Source of the DNA: Olsenella sp. An290
GTDB lineage: Bacteria; Actinomycetota; Coriobacteriia; Coriobacteriales; Atopobiaceae
Reading direction: 5' to 3'
Length of the DNA: 64,000 bases
NCBI RefSeq assembly: GCF_002159535.1
Contig: NZ_NFIU01000006.1
Coordinates: 58,033-122,032, forward strand
Part shown: piece by piece, positions 10,026 to 19,901 of the stretch
Position numbering within the stretch: position 1 is the first letter of the stretch
How the letters are laid out: each line of letters begins with the position of its first letter
Notes under the pieces: generated by a model
The model's database searches: none
Told to the model about the DNA's origin: nothing
What the model saw: the letters and a program-made list of their open reading frames with translations, nothing else
Made by a program: the position numbers and the translations under genes

Positions 10026-10980
10026 AGCGCCTGACCTCCTCGCGGTAGTCGCGCGCATCGGCGTCGCGCAGGGACTCGAGCGCGTCGCGCTCCTTCTTGG
10101 TGAGCATCGTGGGGACCTTCACGCGCACGGTGACGTAGAGCGCGCCGCGCGTGCCCTTGCGCCTGACGTTGGGGGCCCCGAGGTCGCGGAAGCGGAAGGT
10201 CTTTCCGTCCTGCGTGCCGGCGGGCACCTTGAGGCGGACCTCGGCGCCGTCCGGCGTGGGAACCTCGACGGTGGCGCCGAGCGCGGCCTCGTACATGCTG
10301 ATCGGCAGGTCCATGCGCACGTCGGCGCCGTCGCGCTTGAAGAGCGGGTGCTCGGCCACGTGCGTGGTGATCACGAGGTCGCCGCGGTCGCCGCCGTTGG
10401 TGCCGTACTCGCCGCGGCCGCGGTAGCGGAGCTTGCCGCCGTCCACGGCGCCGGCCGGGATCTTGATGGTGAGCGTCTGCTCCTCGCCCGTGGAGGGCAC
10501 GCGGTAGGTTGCCTTGCGCGTGGCGCCGCGGAAGGCCTCCTCGGCCGTGACGTCCACGGACATGGTGAGGTCGGAGCCCTTGGTGGGGCGGTTGGCCGCC
10601 GCGCGGGCGCCCGCGGCCCCGCCGAAGATCGACGAGAAGTCGAAGCCGCCGAAGCCGCCCTCCCCGCCGCGCATGCTGTCAAAGATGTCGGACCAGTCGC
10701 CGCCCACGTTGGTGGTGTAGGTGTAGCGGCCACGGCCGCCCGAGCCGCCGAAGTCGGCGCCGGGAATGCCGCCAAACATGAGCATCTGGTCGTACTCGCG
10801 GCGCTTCTTGGGGTCGGAGAGGGTGGTGTAGGCCTCGCTGACCTCCTTGAACTTCTGCTCGTCGCCGCCGGCGTCCGGGTGGTACTTGGCGGCCAGCTTG
10901 CGGAAGGCCTTCTTGATCTCGTCATCGGAGGCGTCACGCTTCACGCCGAGGATGTCGTAGTAGCTCTTGCTGGATGCCAT
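10009..10980 (-). CDS. dnaJ: DnaJ/CbpA-type co-chaperone
   Basis: J-domain protein of 323 residues that stimulates DnaK ATPase and delivers clients. The J domain (1-70) contains the HPD motif in [10 protein letters not shown] Gly-rich linker (about 75-130, rich in GG and phenylalanine) and two beta-sandwich substrate-binding domains follow. The four-repeat CXXCXGXG zinc finger of classical DnaJ is absent, so this is a type-B (CbpA/DnaJ2-like) J protein. The ATG at 10980 has GGGAGGTG about 9 bp upstream; the frame is open further upstream only because it reads through an intergenic palindromic repeat. It is third in the heat-shock operon and overlaps hspR. Confidence 0.93.
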   Translation of the reverse strand: MASSKSYYDILGVKRDASDDEIKKAFRKLAAKYHPDAGGDEQKFKEVSEAYTTLSDPKKRREYDQMLMFGGIPGADFGGSGGRGRYTYTTNVGGDWSDIFDSMRGGEGGFGGFDFSSIFGGAAGARAAANRPTKGSDLTMSVDVTAEEAFRGATRKATYRVPSTGEEQTLTIKIPAGAVDGGKLRYRGRGEYGTNGGDRGDLVITTHVAEHPLFKRDGADVRMDLPISMYEAALGATVEVPTPDGAEVRLKVPAGTQDGKTFRFRDLGAPNVRRKGTRGALYVTVRVKVPTMLTKKERDALESLRDADARDYREEVRRYGTQR

Positions 10981-11006
10981 GTCACACGCACCTCCCTTCT
11001 GCTGAT

Positions 11007-11089
11007 GGCGTGCAAAGGGGACAGTCACTTTTGCACGCCGGCCAACTAACCTGCGCGCGTGCAAAAGTGACTGTCCCCTTTGCACGCCC
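11007..11089 (+). repeat. Inverted pair of GTGCAAAGGGGACAG palindromes (dnaJ-grpE gap)
   Basis: Two ~31-bp units, 11008-11038 and 11057-11088, are reverse complements of each other. Each unit is itself an imperfect palindrome with GCGTGCAAA and TTTGCACGC ends around a core GGGACAGTCACTT. The pair fills most of the gap between grpE and dnaJ and would form a large hairpin in the operon mRNA. Other copies lie at 11838, 13992, 15799 and 18546. Confidence 0.9.
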
Positions 11090-11095
11090 GGGGCG

Positions 11096-11815
11096 TTACT
11101 CTTCCTCGGCGGGGCGCTTGGGCCCACCGTAGGTCACCGTCACCATGGCGGCGCGGATGACCTTGTCGCCCATCTTGTAGCCCTTCTGGTAGACCTGGGC
11201 CACGGTCTCGTCGAAGGCCTCCTTGTCCTCGACGCGGCCCACGGCCTGGTGAGCGAGGGGCTCAAAGGGCTCCCCCACCGGGTCGATGGGCTCGACGCCC
11301 TCCTTGGCGAGCACGCCGAGCATCTTGGCGTGAACCGCGGAGACGCCGTCGACGAACTGCTTGAGCTGGGCGTCCTCCTCTGTCGCGCCGGCGTGCTCGA
11401 TGGCGCGCTCGATGTCGTCGATCACGGGCAGCAGGTTGGTGACCAGCTTCTCGGCCGCACGCTCCTTCTCGGCAAGCCGCTCGGCGGCGGTGCGACGGCG
11501 ATAGTTGTCCCAGTCGGCCTGGAGGCGCAGCATGCGCTCCGTGGCCTCGGAGGCCTCCTTCTTGGCGGCCTCGATCTGGTCCTCCACGTCGGCGAGCTTC
11601 TTCTGCAGCTCGTCGCGCTCCGCGCTGATCCGGCTCGCGTCCGCGGCGAGCTCGCGCTCGGCCTGCTCGGCGCCGGCACGCTTGGCGGCCTCCACGCGGG
11701 CGCGCTCCTCGTCCGGGTCCATTTCCTCCACCTCGGGGACCTCCGGCTCCGGCTCTGCGACCTCCGGCTCCGTGGCCTCGTTCTTCTCGTCCTCTACCTC
11801 GATGGGCACCTTCAC
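11096..11815 (-). CDS. grpE: GrpE nucleotide exchange factor
   Basis: GrpE of 239 residues, which releases ADP from DnaK. It has an acidic N-terminal extension (about 1-45), a long coiled coil (about 45-130, with [13 protein letters not shown]) and a C-terminal beta domain containing [14 protein letters not shown]. The GTG at 11815 is chosen because GAGGAGGGG lies just upstream and the family-like sequence starts there; an ATG further upstream lies inside an intergenic repeat. It sits second in the operon between dnaK and dnaJ. Identification is secure. Confidence 0.94.
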   Translation of the reverse strand: MKVPIEVEDEKNEATEPEVAEPEPEVPEVEEMDPDEERARVEAAKRAGAEQAERELAADASRISAERDELQKKLADVEDQIEAAKKEASEATERMLRLQADWDNYRRRTAAERLAEKERAAEKLVTNLLPVIDDIERAIEHAGATEEDAQLKQFVDGVSAVHAKMLGVLAKEGVEPIDPVGEPFEPLAHQAVGRVEDKEAFDETVAQVYQKGYKMGDKVIRAAMVTVTYGGPKRPAEEE

Positions 11816-11837
11816 GTCACCCCTCCTCAAGCTCCGG

Positions 11838-11869
11838 ATGTGGAAAAGTGCCTGTCCCCTTTCCACATT
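11838..11869 (+). repeat. GTGGAAAAGTG...CCACAT palindromic repeat (dnaK-grpE gap)
   Basis: A single unit of the same family with GTGGAAA/TTTCCAC ends and the core AGTGCCTGTCCCC. The paired end substitution (TGCA to TGGA matched by TCCA) preserves the palindrome, a compensatory change suggesting that the folded or symmetric form matters. Confidence 0.85.
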
Positions 11870-11936
11870 CTGTGAAGGGGCGGCCGCGTAGCCGTGGCCG
11901 CCCCCGTTCTCAACCCGTTACGTACGGCCCGTCGGA

Positions 11937-13844
<1,908 letters not shown>

Positions 13845-13991
13845 GATGCTCTCCTTTGCGTTGCGGTGGGCCGCGCGGGGCGGCCTGTTCGCCTGTTTCC
13901 CTTTGTACGGTTGAGTTTATCCCCTGTGCGTGACGATTCTATACATAATCTAAGTCTCTACACATGAGATTTTTTGAACCGAGGATTTTAG

Positions 13992-14060
13992 GGCGTGCAA
14001 AGGGGACAGGCACTTTCGCACGGTTTGCCCGTGCGAAAGTGCCTGTCCCCTTTGCACGCC
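13992..14060 (+). repeat. Inverted pair of GTGCAAAGGGGACAG palindromes (upstream of dnaK)
   Basis: Units 13992-14023 and 14028-14060 are reverse complements separated by about 4 bp, forming a nearly perfect ~32-bp-arm palindrome. The inner ends carry GTGCGAAA instead of GTGCAAAA in both copies, so both arms changed together. The pair lies just 3' of the metallophosphoesterase gene and before the dnaK promoter region, where it could act as a terminator. Confidence 0.9.
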
Positions 14061-14063
14061 TGG

Positions 14064-14603
14064 CTACAGCGTCCGATGCTCGAAGCGACCGTCCTCGTAG
14101 ATGCCGCAGCTCGCGGAACCGTCCTTGGGGATGCCCACGGAGCCGGGGTTGAAGACCCAGGCACCGTGCGCCTCGTTCTTCTCGCTCACCTTGACGTGGG
14201 TGTGACCGTACACGAGCGCGGAGCGCTCCGGGAGCTTTGGCCACGCGTCCACGCTGTTGTGGTAGCCGGGCCCATAGACGTGGCCGTGGGTGAGGAAGAG
14301 CGTGGTCCCGGCCTCCGGGTCGAGCAGGATGTTGTGGTCGGCCATGCAGGGAAACGCGAGCACCATCTGGTCGACCTCGGCCTCGCAGTTGCCGCGCACC
14401 GCGATCACGCGGTCGGCCAGGGAGTTGAGCATCTCGATGACGCGCTTGGGGGCGTAGTCGGCCGGAAGCTCGTTGCGCGGCCCGTGGTAGAGCAGGTCGC
14501 CGAGCAGGACCACGCGGTCGGGCGACTCCCTCTCGATGGTGGCCATGAGACGCCCGCAGGCGTCGGCGGCTCCGTGGATGTCCGAGGCAATGACGAGCTT
14601 CAT
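14064..14603 (-). CDS. YfcE/MJ0936-type metallophosphoesterase
   Basis: Calcineurin-like phosphodiesterase of 179 residues. All metal-binding blocks are visible: SDIHG near the N-terminus, GDLLYHGPRN, GNCEAE, THGH and GHTHV. This small family hydrolyses phosphodiesters with Mn2+; the cellular substrate is generally unknown. The ATG at 14603 follows GGGGAGGGCCC. It is 25 bp downstream of the CbiK-like gene and may be co-transcribed with it. The paired palindromic repeats start right around its stop codon. Confidence 0.9.
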   Translation of the reverse strand: MKLVIASDIHGAADACGRLMATIERESPDRVVLLGDLLYHGPRNELPADYAPKRVIEMLNSLADRVIAVRGNCEAEVDQMVLAFPCMADHNILLDPEAGTTLFLTHGHVYGPGYHNSVDAWPKLPERSALVYGHTHVKVSEKNEAHGAWVFNPGSVGIPKDGSASCGIYEDGRFEHRTL

Positions 14604-14628
14604 GGGCCCTCCCCTTCCGAGGCGTCTG

Positions 14629-15366
14629 TCACGGGGCGCGCCGCAGCCGCGCGGCCCGTCCCCCTGGGACCCATTCTAGGGCGTGGGCGCAGACAAGGGA
14701 GCGGACCGCGGGCAGCTCGGCGAGGGAGTGCGGCCACGTCCCAACCTCATGCCCCGCGAGCTCGAGGGAGGAGCGCAGGCCAACAAGGACGTCGCGGCGG
14801 GCGTGCGTCCCCATGGCCATGAGGAACGGACCGAGAAGGACCTCGCGCTCCGTGCGCTCCGCGACGCGCGCGAGCAGGCAGTCCTGTGCGACAACGACGA
14901 CATCCTCGCGGCCGCGCGCCGCAAGCGCCCGGGAAAGGCCCACGAAGGCGGCCGCGCACTCCGCGCCGCGGTGCCCCGCAAGCGCCACGACGCGCCCGGG
15001 CCGGGCGGGAAGCGCCTCGTCAAGGGCGGCGGCCACGACGGCGAGGTCCCCCGCGCCCGCAAGGAGCGGGCGCGCGAGCCGCAGCTCGTCAAAGCCGGAG
15101 GCCGCCGCGCGCACCGCCTCCGCGCACGCGCGCTGGAGCTCTCCGTCCGCCACGTGCGTCGTCACCACGAGGGCCCGGCGGACGCCCCGCACCCGCAGCT
15201 CCGCCAGGGCCTCGGGGACCGCGGGCCCCACGGGACGCCCGCCCGTCCGGGCGCGCAGGCACACGTCGGCCGGCACGGCCCGCGAGAGCTCGCCGACGAG
15301 CGCGGCCACGCCCGCGTCGTTCTTCTCGCCGGAGAGGCAGCCGGCTATGACCAGTCCCGTTCCCAT
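14629..15366 (-). CDS. CbiK-like sirohydrochlorin chelatase
   Basis: Probable tetrapyrrole metal chelatase of 245 residues, similar to anaerobic cobaltochelatase CbiK. The two metal-binding histidines of the family are recognisable, in LAGHRGAE (middle) and LMAMGTHARRD (C-terminal half). The C-terminal LPAVRSLVCAHAL resembles the NPAIRAMFVAHL end of CbiK. The acidic ligand expected in VESYPEVD of CbiK has no clear counterpart. A neighbouring gene encodes a siroheme-binding domain, so iron insertion into sirohydrochlorin is a possible role, as is cobalt insertion. The ATG at 15366 has only a weak ribosome-binding site. It lies between nifX-like and phosphoesterase genes on the same strand. Confidence 0.7.
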   Translation of the reverse strand: MGTGLVIAGCLSGEKNDAGVAALVGELSRAVPADVCLRARTGGRPVGPAVPEALAELRVRGVRRALVVTTHVADGELQRACAEAVRAAASGFDELRLARPLLAGAGDLAVVAAALDEALPARPGRVVALAGHRGAECAAAFVGLSRALAARGREDVVVVAQDCLLARVAERTEREVLLGPFLMAMGTHARRDVLVGLRSSLELAGHEVGTWPHSLAELPAVRSLVCAHALEWVPGGRAARLRRAP

Positions 15367-15411
15367 GGTGAGAGGGCGGCCCAGAGGGGTCGGCTCGGAG
15401 GAGGCCCGCCG

Positions 15412-15774
15412 TCAGTGGTGGCAGGCGTGGTCGGGGGTCATCTCGGAAAGGGTGCCGGCCGCGGCCATGCGCGCGACGTCGCCCACGCCCGGCGTCTGGT
15501 TCTCAAAGAGCACCGTGATGCCCGCCTGCGCAAAGCCCATCATCGGGCGCATGCCCATGCCCGCTGCCACGATGGCGTCTATGCCGTTCTGGGCGAGCAG
15601 CGCCACGGGGCGCAGGCAGCCGCCCTCCTCGTGGGGCGGGTTGTCAATGACGGTAACGGCGCCGAGCTCGCCGCCCTCGACCTCCACCACCGTGAAGCAG
15701 TCGCAGTGGCCAAAGTGTCCGGAGCGCTCGCAGTCGAGGCCGCCCTTGCCAAGGGTGGGGATGGCAATCTTCAT
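15412..15774 (-). CDS. NifX/NifB-family (dinitrogenase iron-molybdenum cofactor) protein
   Basis: Small cytoplasmic protein of 120 residues in the NifB/NifX/VnfX family, which binds metal clusters or cofactor precursors. It starts MKIAIPTLG with GHFGHCDCF, and contains the family-typical GIDAIVAAGMG. It ends with a His/Cys tail (HACHH) that could hold a metal. The ATG at 15774 follows AAAGGAGAAGAAC; the frame reads on upstream for several hundred codons only as an antisense shadow of the fusion oxidoreductase. No nitrogenase genes are near, so a general Fe-S or metal-carrier role is more likely. It is first of a probable nifX-cbiK-phosphoesterase unit. Confidence 0.85.
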   Translation of the reverse strand: MKIAIPTLGKGGLDCERSGHFGHCDCFTVVEVEGGELGAVTVIDNPPHEEGGCLRPVALLAQNGIDAIVAAGMGMRPMMGFAQAGITVLFENQTPGVGDVARMAAAGTLSEMTPDHACHH

Positions 15775-15798
15775 GTTCTTCTCCTTTCGCCCGCACCG

Positions 15799-15829
15799 CG
15801 TGCAAAGGGGACAGGCACTTTTGCACGCG
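15799..15829 (+). repeat. GTGCAAAGGGGACAG palindromic repeat (divergent gap)
   Basis: One 31-bp unit with GCGTGCAAA/TTTTGCACGC ends between the divergent nifX-like and fusion oxidoreductase genes, only 25 bp upstream of the nifX-like start. It lies in the 5' region of that gene and could affect its leader. Confidence 0.85.
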
Positions 15830-15966
15830 CCCGCGCGTGGGGAGCGCGAGGGCACGTTCCCGTGCGGAACCGGTCGCATTGGCGACATAGTACGCCACGG
15901 ATGACGCAACGTAGCCGTACCATAGCAGCAAGCACGCCGGAGGGTCGGCACAACAAAGGAGAGACC

Positions 15967-18546
15967 ATGAGGTATCTGATCGTCGGCGGCGTGGCCGCCG
16001 GAACCAAGGTCGCGGCCAAGCTCAAGCGCTGCGACCGCTCGGCCGAGGTCGTGGTTGTGACCAAGAGCGAGGACATCAGCTACGCGGGCTGCGGCCTGCC
16101 GTACTACATAGGCGGGAGCATCCAGAGCCGCGCCGACCTCATCGTCAACACGCCGGCCGCCTACGAGGGGCTCACCGGCGTGGAGGTGCGCACGGGCGTG
16201 GAGGCCGTGGCGCTTGACGCGGCCGCCCACGAGGTCACGGTGCGCGAGAAGGACGGCACCAGCCACGCCGAGAAGTACGACAAGCTGGTCATTGCCACCG
16301 GCGCCGCGCCGTTTGTGCCCGCCGGCCTTCCCGGCGCCGAGCTGCCCGGCGTCTTCGCCGTGCGCACGCCGGACGACGCCGAGGCCATCCGTGCGGCGGT
16401 CGACGCCGGGGCGCGCCGCGCCGTGGTGGTGGGTGCCGGCTTCATCGGCCTGGAGGTGGCCGAGAACCTGCTCGCGCGCGGCCTCTCCGTCACCGTGATC
16501 GACGCGATGCCGCAGATCCTGCCCAACGTCTTTGACCCCGAGATGGCCGGCTTCGCGCAGCGCCAGCTCAAGGCTGCCGGCGTGCGCGTGATGACGTCGT
16601 GCGCGCTCAGGGGCATCACGGGCGAGGGCAAGGTCGAGGCCGTGGAGACCGCGTCCGGGACCCTGCCCGCGGACCTCGTGATCCTCTCCATTGGCATCCG
16701 GCCCAACACCGCGTGGCTCGAGGGCTCCGGCGTGGAGACGCTCAAGGGCTGCGTGCTCGTGGACGAGTTCGGTGCCACCAACCTGGCGGACGTCTACGCC
16801 GCCGGCGACTGCGCCGAGGTGAAAAACGCCATCACCGGCGAGCCGTTCTGGAGCGCCATGGGCTCCACGGCCAACATCTGCGGCCGTGCGATCGCCCGCA
16901 CGCTCACGGGCACGCCGACCGCCTACCCCGGCGCGCTCGGCACCGGCGTGGTGCGCCTGCTGCCCACCTTGAACGGCGGGCGCACCGGCCTCACCGAGGC
17001 CGCGGCGCGCGAGACGGGCTTTGACCCGGTGAGCGTGGTCTCGGTGGTGGATGACAAGGCCCACTACTACCCCGGCTCCTCGAGCTTCTTTGTGAAGCTC
17101 ATCGCGGACCGCGCCACGCACCGGCTGCTCGGCGTGCAGGTGCTCGGCGCCGGCGCCGTTGACAAGGTCACGGACGTCATGGTGGTCGCGCTCTCGCGCG
17201 GACTCGCCGTGGAGGACCTCGACCTCATGGATCTCTCCTACGCGCCGCCCTTCTCGACCGCCATCCACCCGCTGGTCACGACGGCCTACATCCTGGAGAA
17301 CAAGCTCGCAGGCGCGCTCGAGAGCTTCACGCCGGCCGAGTACGCCGCCGGCGCCGCCAAGGGCTACCACGTGATCGACGTGCTGCCCGCGCCCACGATT
17401 CCCGGAGCGGAGTGGGTGGACCTCACCGAGATCGGCCCGGAAGGCCTGCCCGGTCACGAGAAGGACGAGAAGCTCCTGCTGGTGTGCGCCAAGGGCAAGC
17501 GCGGCTACTTCACGCAGAACCGCCTCAAAGCCGCGGGCTACACGGCAACGCGCGTGCTCGAGGGCGGCGTGACCTTCAACGAGGTCCGCGTGCCGCGCGC
17601 GGACGGGGCCAAGCTCCCCGCCGCCGAGATCAAGCGCCTCAAGGGCCTAGGGTGCCTCCAGGACAAGCGCTACGACGACGTCTTCAACATCCGCGTGATC
17701 ACGCGCAACGGCAAGATCACGGTGGACGAGCAGCGCGCCGTGGCCGAGGCCGCCGAGCGGTTTGGCTCCGGCGAGGTCACGATGACCACGCGCCTCACGC
17801 TGGAGATCCAGGGCGTGAGGTACGAGAAGATCGACGAGTGCATTGCGTTTCTGCAGGACGCGGGGCTCGACGCCGGCGGCACCGGCTCCAAGGTGCGCCC
17901 GGTGGTGAGCTGCAAGGGCACCACCTGCCAGTACGGTCTCATCGACACCTTCGACCTCTCCGAGAAGCTGCACGAGCGCTTCTACGTGGGCTACCACGGG
18001 GTGGAGCTGCCGCACAAGTTCAAGATCGCCGTGGGCGGCTGCCCCAACATGTGCGTGAAGCCCGACCTCAACGACCTGGGCATCGTGGGCCAGCGCGTGC
18101 CGCAGATCGACCTCGAGAAGTGCCGCGCATGCAAGGTCTGCCAGGTCGTGAAGGCGTGCCCGATGGGCGACGCGCAGATCGGGCCGGACGGTAAGATCAC
18201 GATCGACGAGTCCGCGTGCAACCACTGCGGCCGCTGCGTGGGCGCGTGCCCGTTCGGCGCCGTGACCGAGGGGCTCGCGGGCTACAAGGTCTACATCGGC
18301 GGTCGCTGGGGCAAGAAGACCGCGCACGGCCAGGCACTGGACAAGCTGTTTACGACGGAGGACGAGGTCATGGACGTCGTGGAGCGCGCGATTCTCTTCT
18401 TCCGCGACGAGGGCCAAAGCGGCGAGCGCTTTGCCGACACCGTGGCGCGCCTCGGCTTTGACTACGTGCAGGAGAAGCTGCTGACGGCACCCATCGACAA
18501 GGACGCCATTTTGGGCAAGACCGTCATCGGCGGCGCCACCTGCTAG
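15967..18546 (+). CDS. Fusion oxidoreductase: CoADR-like FAD/NAD domain, rhodanese, siroheme-[4Fe-4S] module, 2x[4Fe-4S] ferredoxin
   Basis: Cytoplasmic redox protein of 859 residues. Residues 1-450 are a pyridine nucleotide-disulfide oxidoreductase of the CoA-disulfide reductase/persulfide reductase group: GGVAAGT nucleotide motif, single active Cys42 in SYAGCGLPYY, second dinucleotide motif VVVGAGFIGLEVAE, and FAD-binding DVYAAGDCAE. Residues about 465-555 are a rhodanese domain with the candidate active Cys in LLLVCAKGKRG. Residues about 570-710 resemble a sulfite/nitrite reductase half with cluster/siroheme cysteines in CKGTTC (about 648) and GGCPNMC (about 690). Two ferredoxin motifs follow, CRACKVC and CNHCGRC, with their partner CP residues. 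The ATG at 15967 follows AAAGGAGAGACC. It suggests sulfur-compound reduction (polysulfide, CoA-persulfide or sulfite), with electrons passed internally. The exact substrate is inference. Confidence 0.9.
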   Translation: MRYLIVGGVAAGTKVAAKLKRCDRSAEVVVVTKSEDISYAGCGLPYYIGGSIQSRADLIVNTPAAYEGLTGVEVRTGVEAVALDAAAHEVTVREKDGTSHAEKYDKLVIATGAAPFVPAGLPGAELPGVFAVRTPDDAEAIRAAVDAGARRAVVVGAGFIGLEVAENLLARGLSVTVIDAMPQILPNVFDPEMAGFAQRQLKAAGVRVMTSCALRGITGEGKVEAVETASGTLPADLVILSIGIRPNTAWLEGSGVETLKGCVLVDEFGATNLADVYAAGDCAEVKNAITGEPFWSAMGSTANICGRAIARTLTGTPTAYPGALGTGVVRLLPTLNGGRTGLTEAAARETGFDPVSVVSVVDDKAHYYPGSSSFFVKLIADRATHRLLGVQVLGAGAVDKVTDVMVVALSRGLAVEDLDLMDLSYAPPFSTAIHPLVTTAYILENKLAGALESFTPAEYAAGAAKGYHVIDVLPAPTIPGAEWVDLTEIGPEGLPGHEKDEKLLLVCAKGKRGYFTQNRLKAAGYTATRVLEGGVTFNEVRVPRADGAKLPAAEIKRLKGLGCLQDKRYDDVFNIRVITRNGKITVDEQRAVAEAAERFGSGEVTMTTRLTLEIQGVRYEKIDECIAFLQDAGLDAGGTGSKVRPVVSCKGTTCQYGLIDTFDLSEKLHERFYVGYHGVELPHKFKIAVGGCPNMCVKPDLNDLGIVGQRVPQIDLEKCRACKVCQVVKACPMGDAQIGPDGKITIDESACNHCGRCVGACPFGAVTEGLAGYKVYIGGRWGKKTAHGQALDKLFTTEDEVMDVVERAILFFRDEGQSGERFADTVARLGFDYVQEKLLTAPIDKDAILGKTVIGGATC

Positions 18547-18614
18547 CGTGCAAAGGGGACAGGCACCTTTGCACATCGGCAAGCGTGGAAAAGTGACAGG
18601 CACCTTTGCACGTG
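18546..18614 (+). repeat. Two GTGCAAAGGGGACAG-family units after the fusion oxidoreductase
   Basis: Units at 18546-18575 and 18583-18614 run in the same direction, unlike the inverted pairs elsewhere. Both carry ACAGGCACCTTTGCAC; the second starts GCGTGGAAAAGTG. The first begins at the last base of the stop codon. Confidence 0.85.
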
Positions 18615-18648
18615 GGGCGGGCCCGGACGCGAGTGTCCGGGCCCGCCC
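18615..18648 (+). terminator. GC-rich hairpin 3' of fusion oxidoreductase
   Basis: A perfect 14-bp stem, GGGCGGGCCCGGAC at 18615-18628 with its complement at 18635-18648 and a 6-nt loop. No T-tract follows, so it could be a terminator of the GC-hairpin type or a processing barrier. Confidence 0.55.
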
Positions 18649-18679
18649 GCTGTGACCGCAACCCTTTTTCGCGACAGCC

Positions 18680-18931
18680 CTAGGTATCAACGCTCACGAA
18701 GATGGGCGGCTTACACACGCCCTTCGACGCTGGCGCATCGAGCATGGGCTCTGGAAGCGCGCGGACATTCTCGAGGTGGGACTCGATCACAAGCCCGAGC
18801 GCCTCGGCAGCCATGTCCATCGCGTTGTCAAGATCGTCACCATCCGTGTGACGCTCCGGGAAGTCGGGAAACCACACGCTATAGCCACCGAGCTCATTGG
18901 GCTCGAAATGGCCCAGGTAGTTGAATCTCAT
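18680..18931 (-). CDS. HicB-like antitoxin-family protein
   Basis: Small protein of 83 residues with a HicB-type partial RNase H fold: GGYSVWFPDFPERHTDGDDLDNA followed by AEALGLVIESHLE is the family pattern. No HicA toxin of about 60 residues is adjacent, and there is no C-terminal DNA-binding domain, so this is an orphan or has been recruited to the neighbouring toxin-antitoxin pair. GGCGGAG lies just before the ATG at 18931. It is 10 bp downstream of the XRE antitoxin gene and on the same strand. Confidence 0.75.
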   Translation of the reverse strand: MRFNYLGHFEPNELGGYSVWFPDFPERHTDGDDLDNAMDMAAEALGLVIESHLENVRALPEPMLDAPASKGVCKPPIFVSVDT

Positions 18932-18941
18932 GGCTCCGCCC

Positions 18942-19250
18942 TTATGCCTCCAGCATCCCGTTCTCGCCTTGTCTACGGTCCTCGAAGCTAATCCTGAGCA
19001 CCTTCCCCATCCCCTGCGCGAGCTTGGACAGCGTCCGGACGGTCGTGTTGGTATCGGCGGTCTCTATGAGGCTAATAGTCTTCTGAGGTACGCCCGCCCT
19101 GTCGGAGAGCTCCCTCTGCGACAAGCCAGACTCGATGCGCGCCAGGACAAGCGCGCGCATGGCCTGGTACTCGCCTTCGCCCTCACGCCACGCGGCGGCG
19201 AACTCGGGATTCTCGAGCTGTCGCTCGATATACCCGTTAAGCGTCTTCAC
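18942..19250 (-). CDS. XRE-family antitoxin
   Basis: DNA-binding antitoxin of 102 residues. A helix-turn-helix (GLSQRELSDRAGVPQKTISLIE) occupies about residues 43-64. It overlaps the upstream toxin gene by 14 bp, the usual coupling in toxin-first loci, and would repress the shared promoter upstream of the toxin. Confidence 0.85.
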   Translation of the reverse strand: MKTLNGYIERQLENPEFAAAWREGEGEYQAMRALVLARIESGLSQRELSDRAGVPQKTISLIETADTNTTVRTLSKLAQGMGKVLRISFEDRRQGENGMLEA

Positions 19251-19590
19251 AATGAGCCTCCTCCCAGTCCCTTTTGCAGCGAAGTGCCCGCTCTATCTCA
19301 CGGCGGGGCGTTTTCTGGCTCTTCTTTATAAACCCGCCCGTCACAACAATCTTCTGCCCGACGAAGAAGAAGTAGAAAACTCGAGTGATGTCGCTTCCAA
19401 ACTTCGTCCTTAGCTCGAACAGGCCGTCTCGAATGTGCTCCGTTTCCTCTCCGCGAAGCTGAGGGCCGAGCTCTTGAAGAAGCATCAGGCTCCTCAAGGT
19501 CTTCTCCCTCAGCCTGATTGGCAGGCTGTCCAAGAATTCCTGGGCTGGAGCTCTGCCATTTGCTCTTTCGTAAAAGACCACTTCATACAT
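19237..19590 (-). CDS. RelE/HigB-like toxin (phage Gp49-like family)
   Basis: Probable mRNA interferase of 117 residues. The pattern MYEVVFYERANGRAPAQEFL, then GLFELRTKFGSDITRVFYFF and GFIKKSQKTPRREIERA matches the Gp49-like (HigB-related) toxin family. The ATG at 19590 follows AAAGGAGATGCA. It is first gene of toxin-XRE-HicB. An alternative is a non-toxic remnant, but the reading frame and key basic/aromatic positions look intact. Confidence 0.82.
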   Translation of the reverse strand: MYEVVFYERANGRAPAQEFLDSLPIRLREKTLRSLMLLQELGPQLRGEETEHIRDGLFELRTKFGSDITRVFYFFFVGQKIVVTGGFIKKSQKTPRREIERALRCKRDWEEAHCEDA

Positions 19591-19611
19591 TGCATCTCCT
19601 TTCGGATGATA

Positions 19612-19621
19612 ACATATATGT
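19612..19621 (-). promoter_or_regulatory. Palindromic site upstream of the toxin gene
   Basis: ACATATATGT, a perfect 10-bp AT-rich palindrome 21 bp upstream of the toxin start, overlapping a likely -10 region. It is a candidate operator for the XRE antitoxin. Confidence 0.35.
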
Positions 19622-19793
19622 AGTCTCTCGTTAGGCGAGAAGCACCTCTGGGGAAGAAGTATTACGTCTTGATTGATAAACCGTGTCTTTCTATTATATA
19701 GAACTCATGTTCTGTTTCAAGGGGCAGGCCCAAAAGACCAAGCCCGCCCCCCCACGCACATCGTCACCCACTCACGCGGGAGCGACGATACCC

Positions 19794-19819
19794 GAGAGAG
19801 AGAGAGAGAGAGAGAGAGA
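19794..19819 (+). repeat. (GA)13 dinucleotide tract in a gene-free stretch
   Basis: Thirteen uninterrupted GA units within the gap 19591-19901, which otherwise holds no convincing gene. Such tracts are prone to slippage. No reading frame uses it convincingly. Confidence 0.95.
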
Positions 19820-19901
19820 ATCGTCAGCGACAAAAGGTTTTTCGAGTGGCGGTGGCTGTTATAAGTAACGGGGATACCCGGGCAATCAATAGGCCCATCC
19901 G

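Noticed and set aside
13900..13935. HAIR operator (HspR site) upstream of dnaK
   Set aside because: Only a single half-site ACTCAAC is present; the partner half at the required 7-bp spacing is missing.
15412..17457. 681-codon frame including the nifX-like gene
   Set aside because: The N-terminal 560 codons are the antisense of the fusion oxidoreductase; the true start at 15774 has a good ribosome-binding site.
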